From Kaistella antarctica (GTDB lineage Bacteria > Bacteroidota > Bacteroidia > Flavobacteriales > Weeksellaceae), in NCBI RefSeq assembly GCF_900109615.1, contig NZ_FOIX01000002.1:62001-126000 (forward strand): DNA of 64,000 nucleotides, given 5' to 3'. A model generated the notes under the pieces. The model saw only the letters and a program-made list of their open reading frames with translations, made no database searches and was not told where the DNA came from. Below are positions 41,642 through 51,144 of this stretch, one piece after another. Both the position numbers and the translations under genes were made by a program. The stretch's first letter is position 1. Each line of letters begins with the position of its first letter.

Positions 41642-43510
41642 TTATTTATTTTCGTTTATGATTGCTGCTAAATTTCCGTCATAACCGACAGTCCGCGACA
41701 TTAAATTCCCTTCCTTATCAATAACAATTTCTACAGGAACTCCGCTAATCAGATATTTTTTTGAAACTTCATTTTCATGATCAAATAAAACATTTAAATC
41801 ATACTTATTATCAGCCATAAATTTGGTCACCTTTTTTTCGGTTTCCACAGGTTTTGTTCTTTCCATCGTATTAACGAAAAGGAATACCACTTCTGATTCA
41901 TCATACTTTTTTACCAATTCCTGCATGTGAGGAAGTGCTGCCCGACAAGGTCCGCACCAAGTTGCCCAGAAATCAAGCACCACAATTTTTCCTTTTAAAT
42001 CACTCAGTTTAACTTTGTTTCCCTTTAACGTCGTTAATTCAAAATCTTTTGCTTTTAAATCTCCAGAATAAAACTGTAATAATTCCTTTCTTGATTTGTT
42101 GGTTGCTGTTTTTTTATTTTCTTCTTTTAATTTTTCAATTTCTACCGTCGGCAAATTTTGAACTTTATAAATGGCCGTAAGCGAATTAAAAAGACTATCA
42201 GAAATTTTCTGTTCCTTTAAAAGATGATCGAGATAATTTTTTACAAACTGATCTCCTTTTGCTTTTTGAGCGTACAGCACATATCTTTCTCGATTACTGT
42301 CATCAATTAATCGGGAATCAATAATCTTAGATTGTTCATTGAATGCTTCCTGATATTTTTTCTCTTTATATAAAACCAATGCCAGGGCGTCTGTATAGTA
42401 CGTAAAGCTTTGGTCAAAATCTGATTTCTGTTGATATTTATCTAAATTACTAACTTTTTCGTCAAAGATTTCAAGAGATTTTCTAGCTAGTTTTTCTGCA
42501 AATTCTAAATCATTTCCTGCTGAAGTAATATCATCTCCGTCCGCAAATTTCCAGGCACTAGCATTAAATTCCTGCGCTGCGTAAAAATTATTGTTAAACC
42601 TATTTGTAAAGTCATCAATTTTTCTCCAATCTTTTGATTCAATTACCTTTTTAAAAATGATACCATTCATTTCATCAGCTATTTGATTAGTGTAGGCGTC
42701 TTTTGGATAGTTCTTTTTATAGTCTTCAATATATTGTAAGAGTACCTTTTGCTCTTGCTTATTTGTAGGATCGTTGGCCTCTTTGAAAAACTTTTGAATC
42801 AATTTACTTTTTGCAAGTTCACCGTTTGGATATTTCTCTAAAATGATCTTGGACAGCGAGTTTGCTTTGTCGGAGTCTTTAAGATTGAAATCATATAAAT
42901 TTAAGGCAGCGATTAAGTTTTGTTCACCGCTTTTTGATTCAAAATTTTGGGCTAACTCTTTACTTACTACTATTTCTTTTTTAGGATCAACACTAGAAAG
43001 AGCGCTTAGATAGGGATATAGATTTACTGCTTTATCTTTCAGCTTCGGTGATTTTTCAAATAAACGCTCGTATTCTTCCACGAAATATCTTTTGGAATGA
43101 TTAAGCTTAAATAAATAACCACCTGTGTTATGAAGAAGCATCACCTTATCTAAACTGGCCTGTGCGGGATCAGCATTATTAAGTGCGAGCGGAAATCCTT
43201 TGTCAAAATTATTATCAATTAATTCTCCTTTTTTATCAAAAAACGAAACGATAATTGCTCTTATGCTATCTGGGACTTTAACAGTAAACTCATATTTGTT
43301 TTGTTTTTTTACTAAGGGTGAATTTTTGTAGCCGTCTATGTATGCATATTTTGCTGCAGCACCATCACTGATATTCATGGCACCTGTTGGTTCATAAACG
43401 AAAGTGTTTTCCTCACCTAAAATAATTTTCCCCTTTGGGTAAATTTTAGAATTTTGAGAAGATAAGGCAATGGAAAATAGTGCAAAAAAGAAAGTGATAA
43501 AAATTCTCAT
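41642..43510 (-). CDS. TlpA-like thioredoxin-domain protein
   Basis: A 622-residue exported protein: signal peptide, a long helical region (about 90-470) and a C-terminal TlpA/AhpC-type thioredoxin domain. The active site is WATWCGPCR (about 515-523), then a GVPVEIVIDKEGN cis-Pro loop. It is a probable periplasmic thiol-disulfide reductase. It sits between moxR and the DUF58 gene, which are usually adjacent; spacing of 13 bp to DUF58 and 28 bp from moxR shows it belongs to the operon. Confidence 0.85.
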   Translation of the reverse strand: MRIFITFFFALFSIALSSQNSKIYPKGKIILGEENTFVYEPTGAMNISDGAAAKYAYIDGYKNSPLVKKQNKYEFTVKVPDSIRAIIVSFFDKKGELIDNNFDKGFPLALNNADPAQASLDKVMLLHNTGGYLFKLNHSKRYFVEEYERLFEKSPKLKDKAVNLYPYLSALSSVDPKKEIVVSKELAQNFESKSGEQNLIAALNLYDFNLKDSDKANSLSKIILEKYPNGELAKSKLIQKFFKEANDPTNKQEQKVLLQYIEDYKKNYPKDAYTNQIADEMNGIIFKKVIESKDWRKIDDFTNRFNNNFYAAQEFNASAWKFADGDDITSAGNDLEFAEKLARKSLEIFDEKVSNLDKYQQKSDFDQSFTYYTDALALVLYKEKKYQEAFNEQSKIIDSRLIDDSNRERYVLYAQKAKGDQFVKNYLDHLLKEQKISDSLFNSLTAIYKVQNLPTVEIEKLKEENKKTATNKSRKELLQFYSGDLKAKDFELTTLKGNKVKLSDLKGKIVVLDFWATWCGPCRAALPHMQELVKKYDESEVVFLFVNTMERTKPVETEKKVTKFMADNKYDLNVLFDHENEVSKKYLISGVPVEIVIDKEGNLMSRTVGYDGNLAAIINENK

Positions 43511-43538
43511 ACAGTTTTCGTTTTAGAATTAATTGAGT

Positions 43539-44543
43539 CTAAGGCGCTTGAATTTTCCCAAGAATTTTATCCACGATTTCATCAGAAGTAATTTCTTCGG
43601 CTTCCGCTTCAAAACTAAGTCCGATACGATGGCGCAATACATCTTTAGCAATTTCCTTCACATCTTCTGGGATTACAAAGGCACGATTTTTTAAGAATGC
43701 CATCGCTCGTGCAGCAATTGATAAATTAATCGATGCCCGCGGTGAGGCGCCAAAACTAATGTAATTTTTCAAATCTGGAAGTCCATATTTTTCTGGAAAA
43801 CGGGTTGCGAAAACCATATCTAAAATATATTTTTCAATTTTCTCATCTAAATATATTTGATTGATTAAATTCTTGGCTTCTGTAATATTATCTAAAGTAA
43901 TGACGGGACGAATTTCTGGCGAATGTCCGCTGGCAACCATATTCATAATCTTTCTCTCGTCATCAAAATCAGGATAAGTGATGGTACACTTCAACATAAA
44001 ACGGTCGCTTTGCGCTTCTGGCAAAAGATAAGTTCCTTCCTGATCAATCGGGTTTTGCGTGGCCAAAACTAAAAAGGGCTTGGGTAGTGCCATTGTTTCA
44101 TCACCGATGGTCACTTGTTTTTCCTGCATGGCTTCTAATAAAGCCGACTGCACTTTTGAGGGCGCGCGGTTAATCTCATCAGCCAATACGAAGTTCGCGA
44201 AAATTGGACCGCGCTTTATGGAAAAGTCGTTGTCTTTAATACTATAAATCTGCGTTCCTACGACATCTGCTGGCAGTAAATCCGGAGTAAACTGGATTCT
44301 GGAAAAAGCTCCTTGAACTGCATCGGCCAAGGTTTTAATCGCTAAAGTTTTTGCTAAACCTGGCACACCTTCCAACAAGACATGGCCATTGCCAAGAAGA
44401 CCGATTAATAAACGGTCTACCATGTATTCTTGTCCGATAATTGCTTTGTTGATTTCCTGTTTTAAAAGTGAAAAAAAGTAATTCTGTTCTCTTACTTTTT
44501 CTGTTAATTGTCTAATATCTTCAGCTTGATTGAGTTCTGACAT
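43539..44543 (-). CDS. moxR: MoxR-family AAA+ ATPase
   Basis: A 334-residue AAA+ ATPase. Walker A is GVPGLAKT, Walker B is FVLADEINRAPSKVQSALLEAMQE, and sensor 1 is LATQNPIDQEGTY. MoxR ATPases act as chaperones for metal insertion or complex assembly together with VWA proteins. I chose the ATG at 44543 over a TTG eleven codons upstream. It is the first gene of the bat cluster. Confidence 0.93.
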   Translation of the reverse strand: MSELNQAEDIRQLTEKVREQNYFFSLLKQEINKAIIGQEYMVDRLLIGLLGNGHVLLEGVPGLAKTLAIKTLADAVQGAFSRIQFTPDLLPADVVGTQIYSIKDNDFSIKRGPIFANFVLADEINRAPSKVQSALLEAMQEKQVTIGDETMALPKPFLVLATQNPIDQEGTYLLPEAQSDRFMLKCTITYPDFDDERKIMNMVASGHSPEIRPVITLDNITEAKNLINQIYLDEKIEKYILDMVFATRFPEKYGLPDLKNYISFGASPRASINLSIAARAMAFLKNRAFVIPEDVKEIAKDVLRHRIGLSFEAEAEEITSDEIVDKILGKIQAP

Positions 44544-44830
44544 ATTTTTTGTAGAATTTAGAGTGTAAATTTCCAATAATTACCGACACCAATCAACACA
44601 ATTAGTGCCAATTCAGAGTTAAAGTTTGTTAAACATTGCAATTCAAAATGAGCTTTTGTAGAAATGTGTTCCCAGATTATAAGATTGGTGTGAATGATTT
44701 TCTAATTGAATTAAAATTGAATTTGTTTAATTTCATTTCCAAAGTCATTCATTTACATCGCTGAAACCGTCTTAAATTCTTGTCATTTTCAGTTAATTAA
44801 CCTATTTTTGAACCTTAAAATAATGGCAAA
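44544..44830. other. Divergent intergenic region between moxR and DinB gene
   Basis: 287 bp without a gene. It holds the DinB promoter at its right end. A possible weak -7 box for moxR exists on the minus strand near 44620, but I cannot support it firmly. No repeats or RNA structure stand out. Confidence 0.5.
44780..44810 (+). promoter_or_regulatory. Promoter of DinB gene
   Basis: TTG at 44780-44782, 20-bp spacer, TATTTTTG at 44803-44810; ATG follows 20 bp later. Confidence 0.55.
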
Positions 44831-45301
44831 ATGAATTATCATTTTCAGGCACACCGCCAAGTTCGACGAAACCTTTTAGAAATCTTACAAAACACTTCAA
44901 CCAAAGATTTGTTGTTGATTCCAGATGGCTTTAATAACAATATCTATTGGAACATTGTTCACTGTGTGGCAACTCAGCAGTTACTTCATTACTATTTGAG
45001 CGGAAATCCTTTTCGAATTGATAAATACTGGATTGAAACGTATAAAAAAGGAACGCTTCCCAATTTGAATGTGGCGCAATCAGAAATTGATGATTTGGCT
45101 TTTCTACTTACGGAAACTTCGAAGGTTTTAATGAAAGATTACGACGATGATTTTTTTCCCGATTATACTTCCTACACGACCAGTTTTGGATTGGATTTAA
45201 AAAATATTCAAGATGCCATTATCTTTAACAACATGCACGAAAGTATTCATTTAGGATATGCCATGGCTCAAAAAAGAGCAATTCTTGGCGAGCAATTTTA
45301 A
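44831..45301 (+). CDS. DinB-family protein
   Basis: A 156-residue four-helix protein of the DinB/YfiT type. It has a His in WNIVHCVATQQ and a C-terminal H-x-x-x-H pattern in NNMHESIHLGYAMA, the usual metal-binding triad. Related proteins are thiol-dependent metalloenzymes; the reaction here is unknown. Confidence 0.8.
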   Translation: MNYHFQAHRQVRRNLLEILQNTSTKDLLLIPDGFNNNIYWNIVHCVATQQLLHYYLSGNPFRIDKYWIETYKKGTLPNLNVAQSEIDDLAFLLTETSKVLMKDYDDDFFPDYTSYTTSFGLDLKNIQDAIIFNNMHESIHLGYAMAQKRAILGEQF

Positions 45302-45367
45302 AAAAGACCATTCCGATTTCGAGGTGAGGATTAAAAAAAAACCTTGAGCATTTAATTTGAATAACAA

Positions 45368-46105
45368 ATGAAAGACGATTTTATATTTGGGTTACGCCCA
45401 GTGATTGAAGCAATTGACGCCGGCAAAACCGTTGATAAAGTATTTTTACAAAATGGGCTGCAAGGCGATCTTTACTATGAATTAAAAGATTTACTGGCAA
45501 AATACAAAATAAGACCGAATTTTGTTCCCGTTGAAAAATTAAATCGCTTTACCCGAAAGAATCATCAGGGTGTTGTTGCTTTTATTTCTGATGTTCCCTT
45601 TCATTCGATAGAAAATATTTTACCTGAAATTTTTGAATCCGGTAAAACGCCGTTTCTTTTAATTTTAGATCGATTGACCGACGTCAGAAACTTTGGAGCG
45701 ATTTGCAGAACGGCGGAATGTGCTGGAGTGGATGCGATTATTATTCCTGAAAAAGGTGGAGCACCGATGAACTCTGACGCGATTAAAACTTCGGCGGGTG
45801 CCATGTACAACATTACCATCTGTAAAGAGAAAAACTTAGGACACACCGTAGATTTCCTGCAACAATCTGGAGTTCAGGTTTTTTCTGCCACTGAAAAAGC
45901 GCAGAAATTATATTATGACGTCGATTTTACACAACCTTGTGCGATTGTGATGGGTAATGAAGAAACAGGAATTTCTAAAGAAGTTTTGCATCATTCAGAT
46001 GAAAAAATAAAACTTCCGATGGAAGGCAAGACCCAGTCTTTAAATGTTTCGGTAGCGTGCGGTGCTATTCTTTACGAAGCTACTCGGCAACGCTTGAAAA
46101 TGTAA
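45368..46105 (+). CDS. rlmB: 23S rRNA (guanosine-2'-O-)-methyltransferase RlmB
   Basis: A 245-residue SPOUT methyltransferase. The L30e-like N-terminal substrate-binding domain (FGLRPVIEAIDAGK) is followed by knot motifs NFGAICRTAECAG, MGNEETGIS and LNVSVACGAILYEATRQR. It methylates G2251-equivalent in 23S rRNA, using S-adenosylmethionine. Confidence 0.92.
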   Translation: MKDDFIFGLRPVIEAIDAGKTVDKVFLQNGLQGDLYYELKDLLAKYKIRPNFVPVEKLNRFTRKNHQGVVAFISDVPFHSIENILPEIFESGKTPFLLILDRLTDVRNFGAICRTAECAGVDAIIIPEKGGAPMNSDAIKTSAGAMYNITICKEKNLGHTVDFLQQSGVQVFSATEKAQKLYYDVDFTQPCAIVMGNEETGISKEVLHHSDEKIKLPMEGKTQSLNVSVACGAILYEATRQRLKM

Positions 46106-46186
46106 TCTTACTTTAAATTACAATTAACTTTTTAAACCGTTTCTATTTGAAAAGAATTTTTATCTTTAATAAAAATTATAAGCGGT

Positions 46187-46636
46187 ATGCAGAAAAGTAC
46201 CCTCGTAAAAAGCGAAGTTCGCAGTTACGTTCAAGAAAAGATTAAGCAAAAAATTCAGAAAGTAGAGAATTTTATGGAGTTTACTTTGGAGGCAAGCCGT
46301 GAGGTGAAAAAAACTTCTAAGTATGATTCCATTCGTGAAGAAATGCATGAAGAGATTTACCAGATTCAAAAGCAGCTTGCTACCTTAAAGGATTTACAGC
46401 GAAATCTATCCAAGATTAAACAAAACACTTCGGATCGAATTCAACATGGTTCCATTGTCTTTACGAATAAGGCGAGATTTTATATTTCGGTTTCTTTGGG
46501 AGAGTTTTTCTTTGAAGGAGATCGGTTTTATGCTATTTCTGAAGAAAGTCCAATGGCGAAAATCATGTTCGGTAAAAAGGTTGGCGACTCTTTTACTCTT
46601 AATAATATCAGCCAGATTATCGAACAAGTTTCGTAA
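46187..46636 (+). CDS. GreA-like transcription factor-related protein
   Basis: A 149-residue protein. An N-terminal helical coiled coil (1-85) precedes a GreA/GreB-type C-terminal FKBP-like domain: GSIVFTNKARFYIS, then AISEESPMAKIMFGKKVGDSF. The coiled coil lacks the clear acidic tip of GreA, so it may regulate RNA polymerase without cleavage-factor activity. That is inference. Confidence 0.65.
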   Translation: MQKSTLVKSEVRSYVQEKIKQKIQKVENFMEFTLEASREVKKTSKYDSIREEMHEEIYQIQKQLATLKDLQRNLSKIKQNTSDRIQHGSIVFTNKARFYISVSLGEFFFEGDRFYAISEESPMAKIMFGKKVGDSFTLNNISQIIEQVS

Positions 46637-46655
46637 TCTTTAACTAAAATAAAAA

Positions 46656-47165
46656 ATGGAAAAAGTAGAAATACTGAAAAATATCATCGAAGCCAGAAGG
46701 AGCACTTTTCCAAAATCGTATTCTACGGAGGAAATTCAACAAAGCGTTCTTACAGAAATTTTAAATTCTGCCAACTTTGCTCCGAATCATAAACGCACAA
46801 AACCTTGGCGATTAAAAGTTTTCCGTGGGGAAGAAAAAAATCAGTTGGGCGTAAAATTAGCGGCGATTTATCAGGTAACAGCTGACCCACAAACCTTTCT
46901 GGAAAAAAAATACATTGATATCACCGATAAAATAGCGATGTCAGATTCTATCATTACCATTTCTGTTAATTTTAGTGGATTGCTTCCAGAATGGGAAGAA
47001 ATTGCGGCAACTGCCATGTCTGTTCAGAATATGTATCTTACTGCAACGGCTTACGAAGTCGGTTGTTATTGGAGCACTCCGGGAATGATCAATCATTTGA
47101 GAGAATTTCTACAATTAGAAGAAAATCAAAAGTGCATTGGTTTGTTTTATTTAGGAAAAGTTTAA
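46656..47165 (+). CDS. Nitroreductase-family protein
   Basis: A 169-residue FMN-dependent nitroreductase fold: IIEARRSTFPK at the N-terminus (FMN phosphate binding), ANFAPNHKRTKPWRLKVF, and the AYEVGCYWSTPG motif. It starts 19 bp after the GreA-like gene. Physiological substrate unknown. Confidence 0.85.
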   Translation: MEKVEILKNIIEARRSTFPKSYSTEEIQQSVLTEILNSANFAPNHKRTKPWRLKVFRGEEKNQLGVKLAAIYQVTADPQTFLEKKYIDITDKIAMSDSIITISVNFSGLLPEWEEIAATAMSVQNMYLTATAYEVGCYWSTPGMINHLREFLQLEENQKCIGLFYLGKV

Positions 47166-47231
47166 AATATCTGTAACATCAGGTCAATTTTGTACACTTA
47201 TATTTAAACAAAGAACTAAAAACAATAAAAT

Positions 47232-47534
47232 ATGGAAACTTACGGTTACAACAATCCGGAATCTTCGCAGAATCCCAATCCTGGCTACAATCAAGGAAAC
47301 TATCGCTCCGAGAAAAAATTGGCAGCGGGAATTTTAGCTATTTTATTAGGTGGTTTGGGAATACATAAATTTTATCTTGGATACACCAAAGAAGGAATTA
47401 TACAGCTGGTCTTAACTTTTGTAACCTGCGGAGCAGCGAGTATCGTTGGTTTGATAGAAGGGATTCTTTATCTCATTATGGCTGATGAACAATTCGACCG
47501 AACTTATGTTCAAAATAAGAAAGGTTGGTTTTAA
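47232..47534 (+). CDS. TM2-domain protein
   Basis: A 100-residue protein. An Asn/Gln/Tyr-rich cytoplasmic N-terminus is followed by a TM2 domain with two helices: KKLAAGILAILLGGLGIHKFYLGY, and GIIQLVLTFVTCG. The linking D-R-F-type motif is replaced by GIHKFYLG. Function unknown. Confidence 0.85.
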   Translation: METYGYNNPESSQNPNPGYNQGNYRSEKKLAAGILAILLGGLGIHKFYLGYTKEGIIQLVLTFVTCGAASIVGLIEGILYLIMADEQFDRTYVQNKKGWF

Positions 47535-47540
47535 AATACA

Positions 47541-47572
47541 AAGAACTTCTAAATTTTAGAAGTTCTTTTTTT
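47541..47572 (+). terminator. Terminator after TM2 gene
   Basis: AAGAACTTCTAAA (47541-47553) and its complement TTTAGAAGTTCTT (47555-47567), then Ts. Between convergent genes. Confidence 0.75.
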
Positions 47573-47586
47573 ATATTTAAATTGTT

Positions 47587-48579
47587 CTAGTGGTTCAATA
47601 AAATCGCGGCCTCTTTTGCAGCATAGGTAAAAATCATATCTGCTCCGGCGCGTTTAATGCACGTCAAACTTTCAATAATCGCTTTATCATTATCTAGCCA
47701 ACCATTTTGGGCGGCTGCTTTTAACATTGCGTATTCGCCACTTACGTTAAAAACTGCAATGGGCAAATCGATTACCTGTCGAGCTTTAGCAACGATATCC
47801 AGATACGGCATTCCCGGTTTAATCATGATGATGTCGGCACCTTCTGCAACATCTTTTAAAACTTCGTCGATGGCTTCTCTGGAATTGTGAAAATCCATTT
47901 GATAGGTTTTTTTGTCCTTCGGATTTTCTACATCTTCTTTCGGTGCTGAATCTAAAGCATTTCTAAAAGGACCGTAAAATGAACTAGCATATTTCGCAGC
48001 GTAACTTAAAATTCCAACATCGGTAAAACCATTTTCTTCTAATCCAGTTCTTATGGCGGCAACTCTTCCGTCCATCATATCGCTTGGGGCAACAATGTCT
48101 GCTCCAGCTTCTGCCAATGAAACCGACATTTTAACTAAGGAATCATTCGTCGCATCGTTATCGATTTTTCCTTTGGTAACAATTCCATCATGACCGTAAA
48201 TGGAATAGGGATCCAAGGCAACATCGGGCATAATAAGCATTTCTGGAACTGCATCTTTTATTGCTTTAATGGTGTTTTGCATTAATCCATTAGGATTCCA
48301 AGATTCTTTTCCCGTATTGTCTTTTAAATCTTCCGAAACTTTCATATATAAATTGACCGCTTTCACTCCCAGAGAAAATAACTCGCGACATTCGATCACC
48401 GTCAGATCCAATGTTCTTCTGAAAATTCCCGGCATTGATGAAATTGCCTCCTGCTTGTTGACGCCTTCCATTACAAAAATGGGCATTACAAAGTCATTGG
48501 TTGTTAAGGTAGTTTCCTGAACGAGCGCTCTGATGGCGGCACTTGCTCTAAGTCTTCGATTTCTGGAATAGATGATCAT
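47587..48579 (-). CDS. hemB: Porphobilinogen synthase (ALAD)
   Basis: A 330-residue TIM barrel. The metal-site segment D119-V-A-L-D-P-Y (to GHDG at about 129-132) has aspartates in place of the zinc-binding cysteines, so it is the Mg2+/zinc-independent type. The Schiff-base lysine lies in ADIIMIKPGMPYLD. It joins two 5-aminolevulinate molecules in haem synthesis. Confidence 0.95.
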   Translation of the reverse strand: MIIYSRNRRLRASAAIRALVQETTLTTNDFVMPIFVMEGVNKQEAISSMPGIFRRTLDLTVIECRELFSLGVKAVNLYMKVSEDLKDNTGKESWNPNGLMQNTIKAIKDAVPEMLIMPDVALDPYSIYGHDGIVTKGKIDNDATNDSLVKMSVSLAEAGADIVAPSDMMDGRVAAIRTGLEENGFTDVGILSYAAKYASSFYGPFRNALDSAPKEDVENPKDKKTYQMDFHNSREAIDEVLKDVAEGADIIMIKPGMPYLDIVAKARQVIDLPIAVFNVSGEYAMLKAAAQNGWLDNDKAIIESLTCIKRAGADMIFTYAAKEAAILLNH

Positions 48580-48641
48580 TTTTTTGGAATGGTATTTGAG
48601 TTATCGCTTGCAAATTTAATTATAGTTTTGCGAAAAAACTA

Positions 48642-48671
48642 TTGTATTTCAAATGGAATTTCTTACTTTTG
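48642..48671 (+). promoter_or_regulatory. Promoter of T9SS-tailed protein gene
   Basis: TTG at 48642-48644, 19-bp spacer, TACTTTTG at 48664-48671. Full consensus match, 31 bp before the GTG start. Confidence 0.7.
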
Positions 48672-48702
48672 TAAGGATATAGGTTAAAATAAAATCATAT
48701 AG

Positions 48703-49059
48703 GTGAAAAAATTATTATTTTCTTTAGTATTAATCGGCAGTTTAACGGTATTCTCAGAAAAGGTTTCTGCGCAGTCTGTTGATAGAGTTTCGATGATGAC
48801 CAATCAGAAATCTGATGATGGACTGTTGGTTGCATACCCTAATCCAGCTCGAGATTTTATCATTGTAAAGTCAAAAGATACCTCTTTAAAAATAAAGTCA
48901 GTTACATTTTATTCCATTTTGGGAATGCAGGTAGCGGAATATCAGATTAATAAAAACTCTGAAGAAATTCGATTAGATAAACTCAGACCAGGGAAGTACT
49001 TGATGAGATATGTCCTAAGTGACAATACTCAAAAAGTAACCCAAATCGTAAAACAATAA
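48703..49059 (+). CDS. Small exported protein with T9SS type A sorting domain
   Basis: A 118-residue protein starting at GTG. It has a signal peptide (about 1-23, ending SAQ) and then almost directly a sorting domain: LLVAYPNPARDFIIV, LDKLRPGKYLMRYVLSD and a final K-Q. There is hardly any cargo between signal and sorting tail. It may be a stand-alone sorting-domain protein or a truncated one. Confidence 0.8.
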   Translation: MKKLLFSLVLIGSLTVFSEKVSAQSVDRVSMMTNQKSDDGLLVAYPNPARDFIIVKSKDTSLKIKSVTFYSILGMQVAEYQINKNSEEIRLDKLRPGKYLMRYVLSDNTQKVTQIVKQ

Positions 49060-49064
49060 AATTT

Positions 49065-49096
49065 AAATCCTTGAAACTTTTTCAAGGATTTTTTTT
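49065..49096 (+). terminator. Terminator after T9SS-tailed gene
   Basis: A 12-bp perfect stem AAATCCTTGAAA/TTTCAAGGATTT (49065-49076/49080-49091) with 3-nt loop and following T-run. Confidence 0.85.
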
Positions 49097-49149
49097 GCGG
49101 TTATTTAGAATTGAAATAGATTGATTAAAATTTCCTTATTTTTGCACCA

Positions 49150-50412
49150 ATGGAAGCACGTGAAAAAATAGTAATTATTGGTGGCGGATTTGCCGGTTTG
49201 CAATTAGCAAAATCACTCAATAATAAAAGAAAGAAAGTGATGGTGATCGACAAAGTTAATCACCATATGTTTCAGCCACTTTTTTACCAAGTTGCTTGTG
49301 GACGTATAGAACCCAGCAATATTTCCTTTCCTTTCAGAAAAATTTTTCAGCGATCTCGAAATATTCAATTTCGATTAACGGAAGTACAAAGTATTGTTCC
49401 CGAACAAAATAAAATTATTACCGACGAAGCCGAATTCACTTATGATAAACTGGTGATCGCGTCTGGGTGCAAAACCAATTTTTTCGGCAATGCTAAAATG
49501 GAGCATCTGACCTTTGGAATGAAAAATACCCAAGAGGCAATTGCGATCAGAAATCATGTTTTATTAACTTTCGAAAAATTAATTATTGAAAGAAAACGCA
49601 GTGATGACGGCAACTGGAATATCGTTATCGTCGGAAGCGGACCAACGGGCGTGGAATTAGCTGGCGCTTTTGCAGAAATGAAAAAGGATATTCTCCCCCG
49701 AGATTATCCTCATATGAATTTTGATGATTTAAAAATTATTCTTATCAGCTCCACGGAAAAGCCGTTAGCGGTTATGAGTGAAGAAGCGCAAGATAAATCT
49801 GATGAATATTTGCAGGAATTTGGCGTCGATTTCATGAGAGGCGAGATGGTGACAGATTATGATGGCGATAGAGTGTATATGAAAAGTGGGAAAACCATCG
49901 CTTCCAATAACGTAATATGGGCCGCCGGCGTAACCGGAAATATCATTGATGGTTTGCAGCCTGAGGTGATCATCAGAAACAGATTTAAGACCGACCGCTA
50001 TAATCGAATTCTCGGTCACGATAATATTTTCGCGATTGGAGATATCGCTTACATGGAAACTCCAAAGTATTCAGCTGGCCATCCTCAAGTTGCCAATGTT
50101 GCCATCAACCAAGGCAAGAATATGGGAAAAAATTTCCTAAGAAAATCTGAAAAAGATTGGACGGAATATGAGTACAACGATCAGGGAAGTTTGGCAACCA
50201 TTGGAAAACACCGTGCCGTCGTCGATCTTCCGAATTTTAAATTTCAAGGTTTGCTCGCCTGGTATTTCTGGATGTTTTTACATTTAATGTTAATTTTAAG
50301 TGTCCGAAATAAACTGGCGATTTTCTTCAACTGGATGTGGAGTTACATCAATAAAGATTCCTCATTAAGGCTAATTATCATTCCCAACAAAAAGAATAAT
50401 ACCGAACAATGA
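49150..50412 (+). CDS. ndh: Type II NADH dehydrogenase (NDH-2)
   Basis: A 420-residue flavoprotein. FAD motif [13 protein letters not shown] is at 9-21, NADH motif [15 protein letters not shown] near 160, and the [12 protein letters not shown] site near 300. A C-terminal hydrophobic stretch ([14 protein letters not shown]) anchors it to the membrane. It passes electrons from NADH to menaquinone without pumping protons. A TATTTTTG box ends five bases before the ATG. Its stop overlaps the trmD start (ATGA). Confidence 0.92.
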   Translation: MEAREKIVIIGGGFAGLQLAKSLNNKRKKVMVIDKVNHHMFQPLFYQVACGRIEPSNISFPFRKIFQRSRNIQFRLTEVQSIVPEQNKIITDEAEFTYDKLVIASGCKTNFFGNAKMEHLTFGMKNTQEAIAIRNHVLLTFEKLIIERKRSDDGNWNIVIVGSGPTGVELAGAFAEMKKDILPRDYPHMNFDDLKIILISSTEKPLAVMSEEAQDKSDEYLQEFGVDFMRGEMVTDYDGDRVYMKSGKTIASNNVIWAAGVTGNIIDGLQPEVIIRNRFKTDRYNRILGHDNIFAIGDIAYMETPKYSAGHPQVANVAINQGKNMGKNFLRKSEKDWTEYEYNDQGSLATIGKHRAVVDLPNFKFQGLLAWYFWMFLHLMLILSVRNKLAIFFNWMWSYINKDSSLRLIIIPNKKNNTEQ

Positions 50413-51083
50413 GAATAGATATAATAAGTGTCTTACCAGAATTAATGGAAAGTCCTTTTCAAACTTCAATTTTGAAAAGAGCAGTGCAGAAGGGTTTGGC
50501 GGAAGTTCATTTTCATCAACTGCGGGATTGGAGCATCGGGAAACACCGGCAGATTGATGACGAACCTTATGGCGGTGGAGCTGGAATGATCATGATGATT
50601 GAACCGATTGATAAATGTATCTCTGATTTAAAAGCACAGCGGGAATATGATGAAGTCATCTACCTCACGCCCGATGGTGAAACCTTAACCCAAAAAATAG
50701 CCAATACACTTTCTATTAAAAATAATCTTATTTTTTTATGTGGTCATTATAAAGGAATAGATCAGAGAGTCCGTGAACTTCATATTACCAAAGAAATTTC
50801 GATTGGCGATTATGTTTTAACGGGCGGCGAATTAGCAGCTTGTGTTTTAGCAGACTCTATTATTAGATTGTTACCAGGAGTGTTAAATGATGAACAATCT
50901 GCTTTAACCGACAGTTTTCAAGACAATCTTCTTTCACCTCCTATCTTTACTAGACCTGCTGAGTATAAAGGTCTTAAAGTTCCGGATATCTTACTGAGCG
51001 GAAATTCTAAAAAAATTGAGGAATGGCAGCATGATCAAGCCCTTCAAATTACTTTAGAAAAAAGACCAGATATTTTACGGTAA
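50409..51083 (+). CDS. trmD: tRNA (guanosine(37)-N1)-methyltransferase
   Basis: A 224-residue SPOUT enzyme. TrmD motifs are [35 protein letters not shown] and [11 protein letters not shown]. It methylates G37 of tRNAs next to the anticodon. Coupled to ndh by a 4-bp overlap, so translated from the same mRNA. Confidence 0.95.
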   Translation: MRIDIISVLPELMESPFQTSILKRAVQKGLAEVHFHQLRDWSIGKHRQIDDEPYGGGAGMIMMIEPIDKCISDLKAQREYDEVIYLTPDGETLTQKIANTLSIKNNLIFLCGHYKGIDQRVRELHITKEISIGDYVLTGGELAACVLADSIIRLLPGVLNDEQSALTDSFQDNLLSPPIFTRPAEYKGLKVPDILLSGNSKKIEEWQHDQALQITLEKRPDILR

Positions 51084-51144
51084 ATGAAACGTTTTTCAAT
51101 TATTTCTAGTAAGTTTACATTTATGAAAATAGTAGTTGATAACG

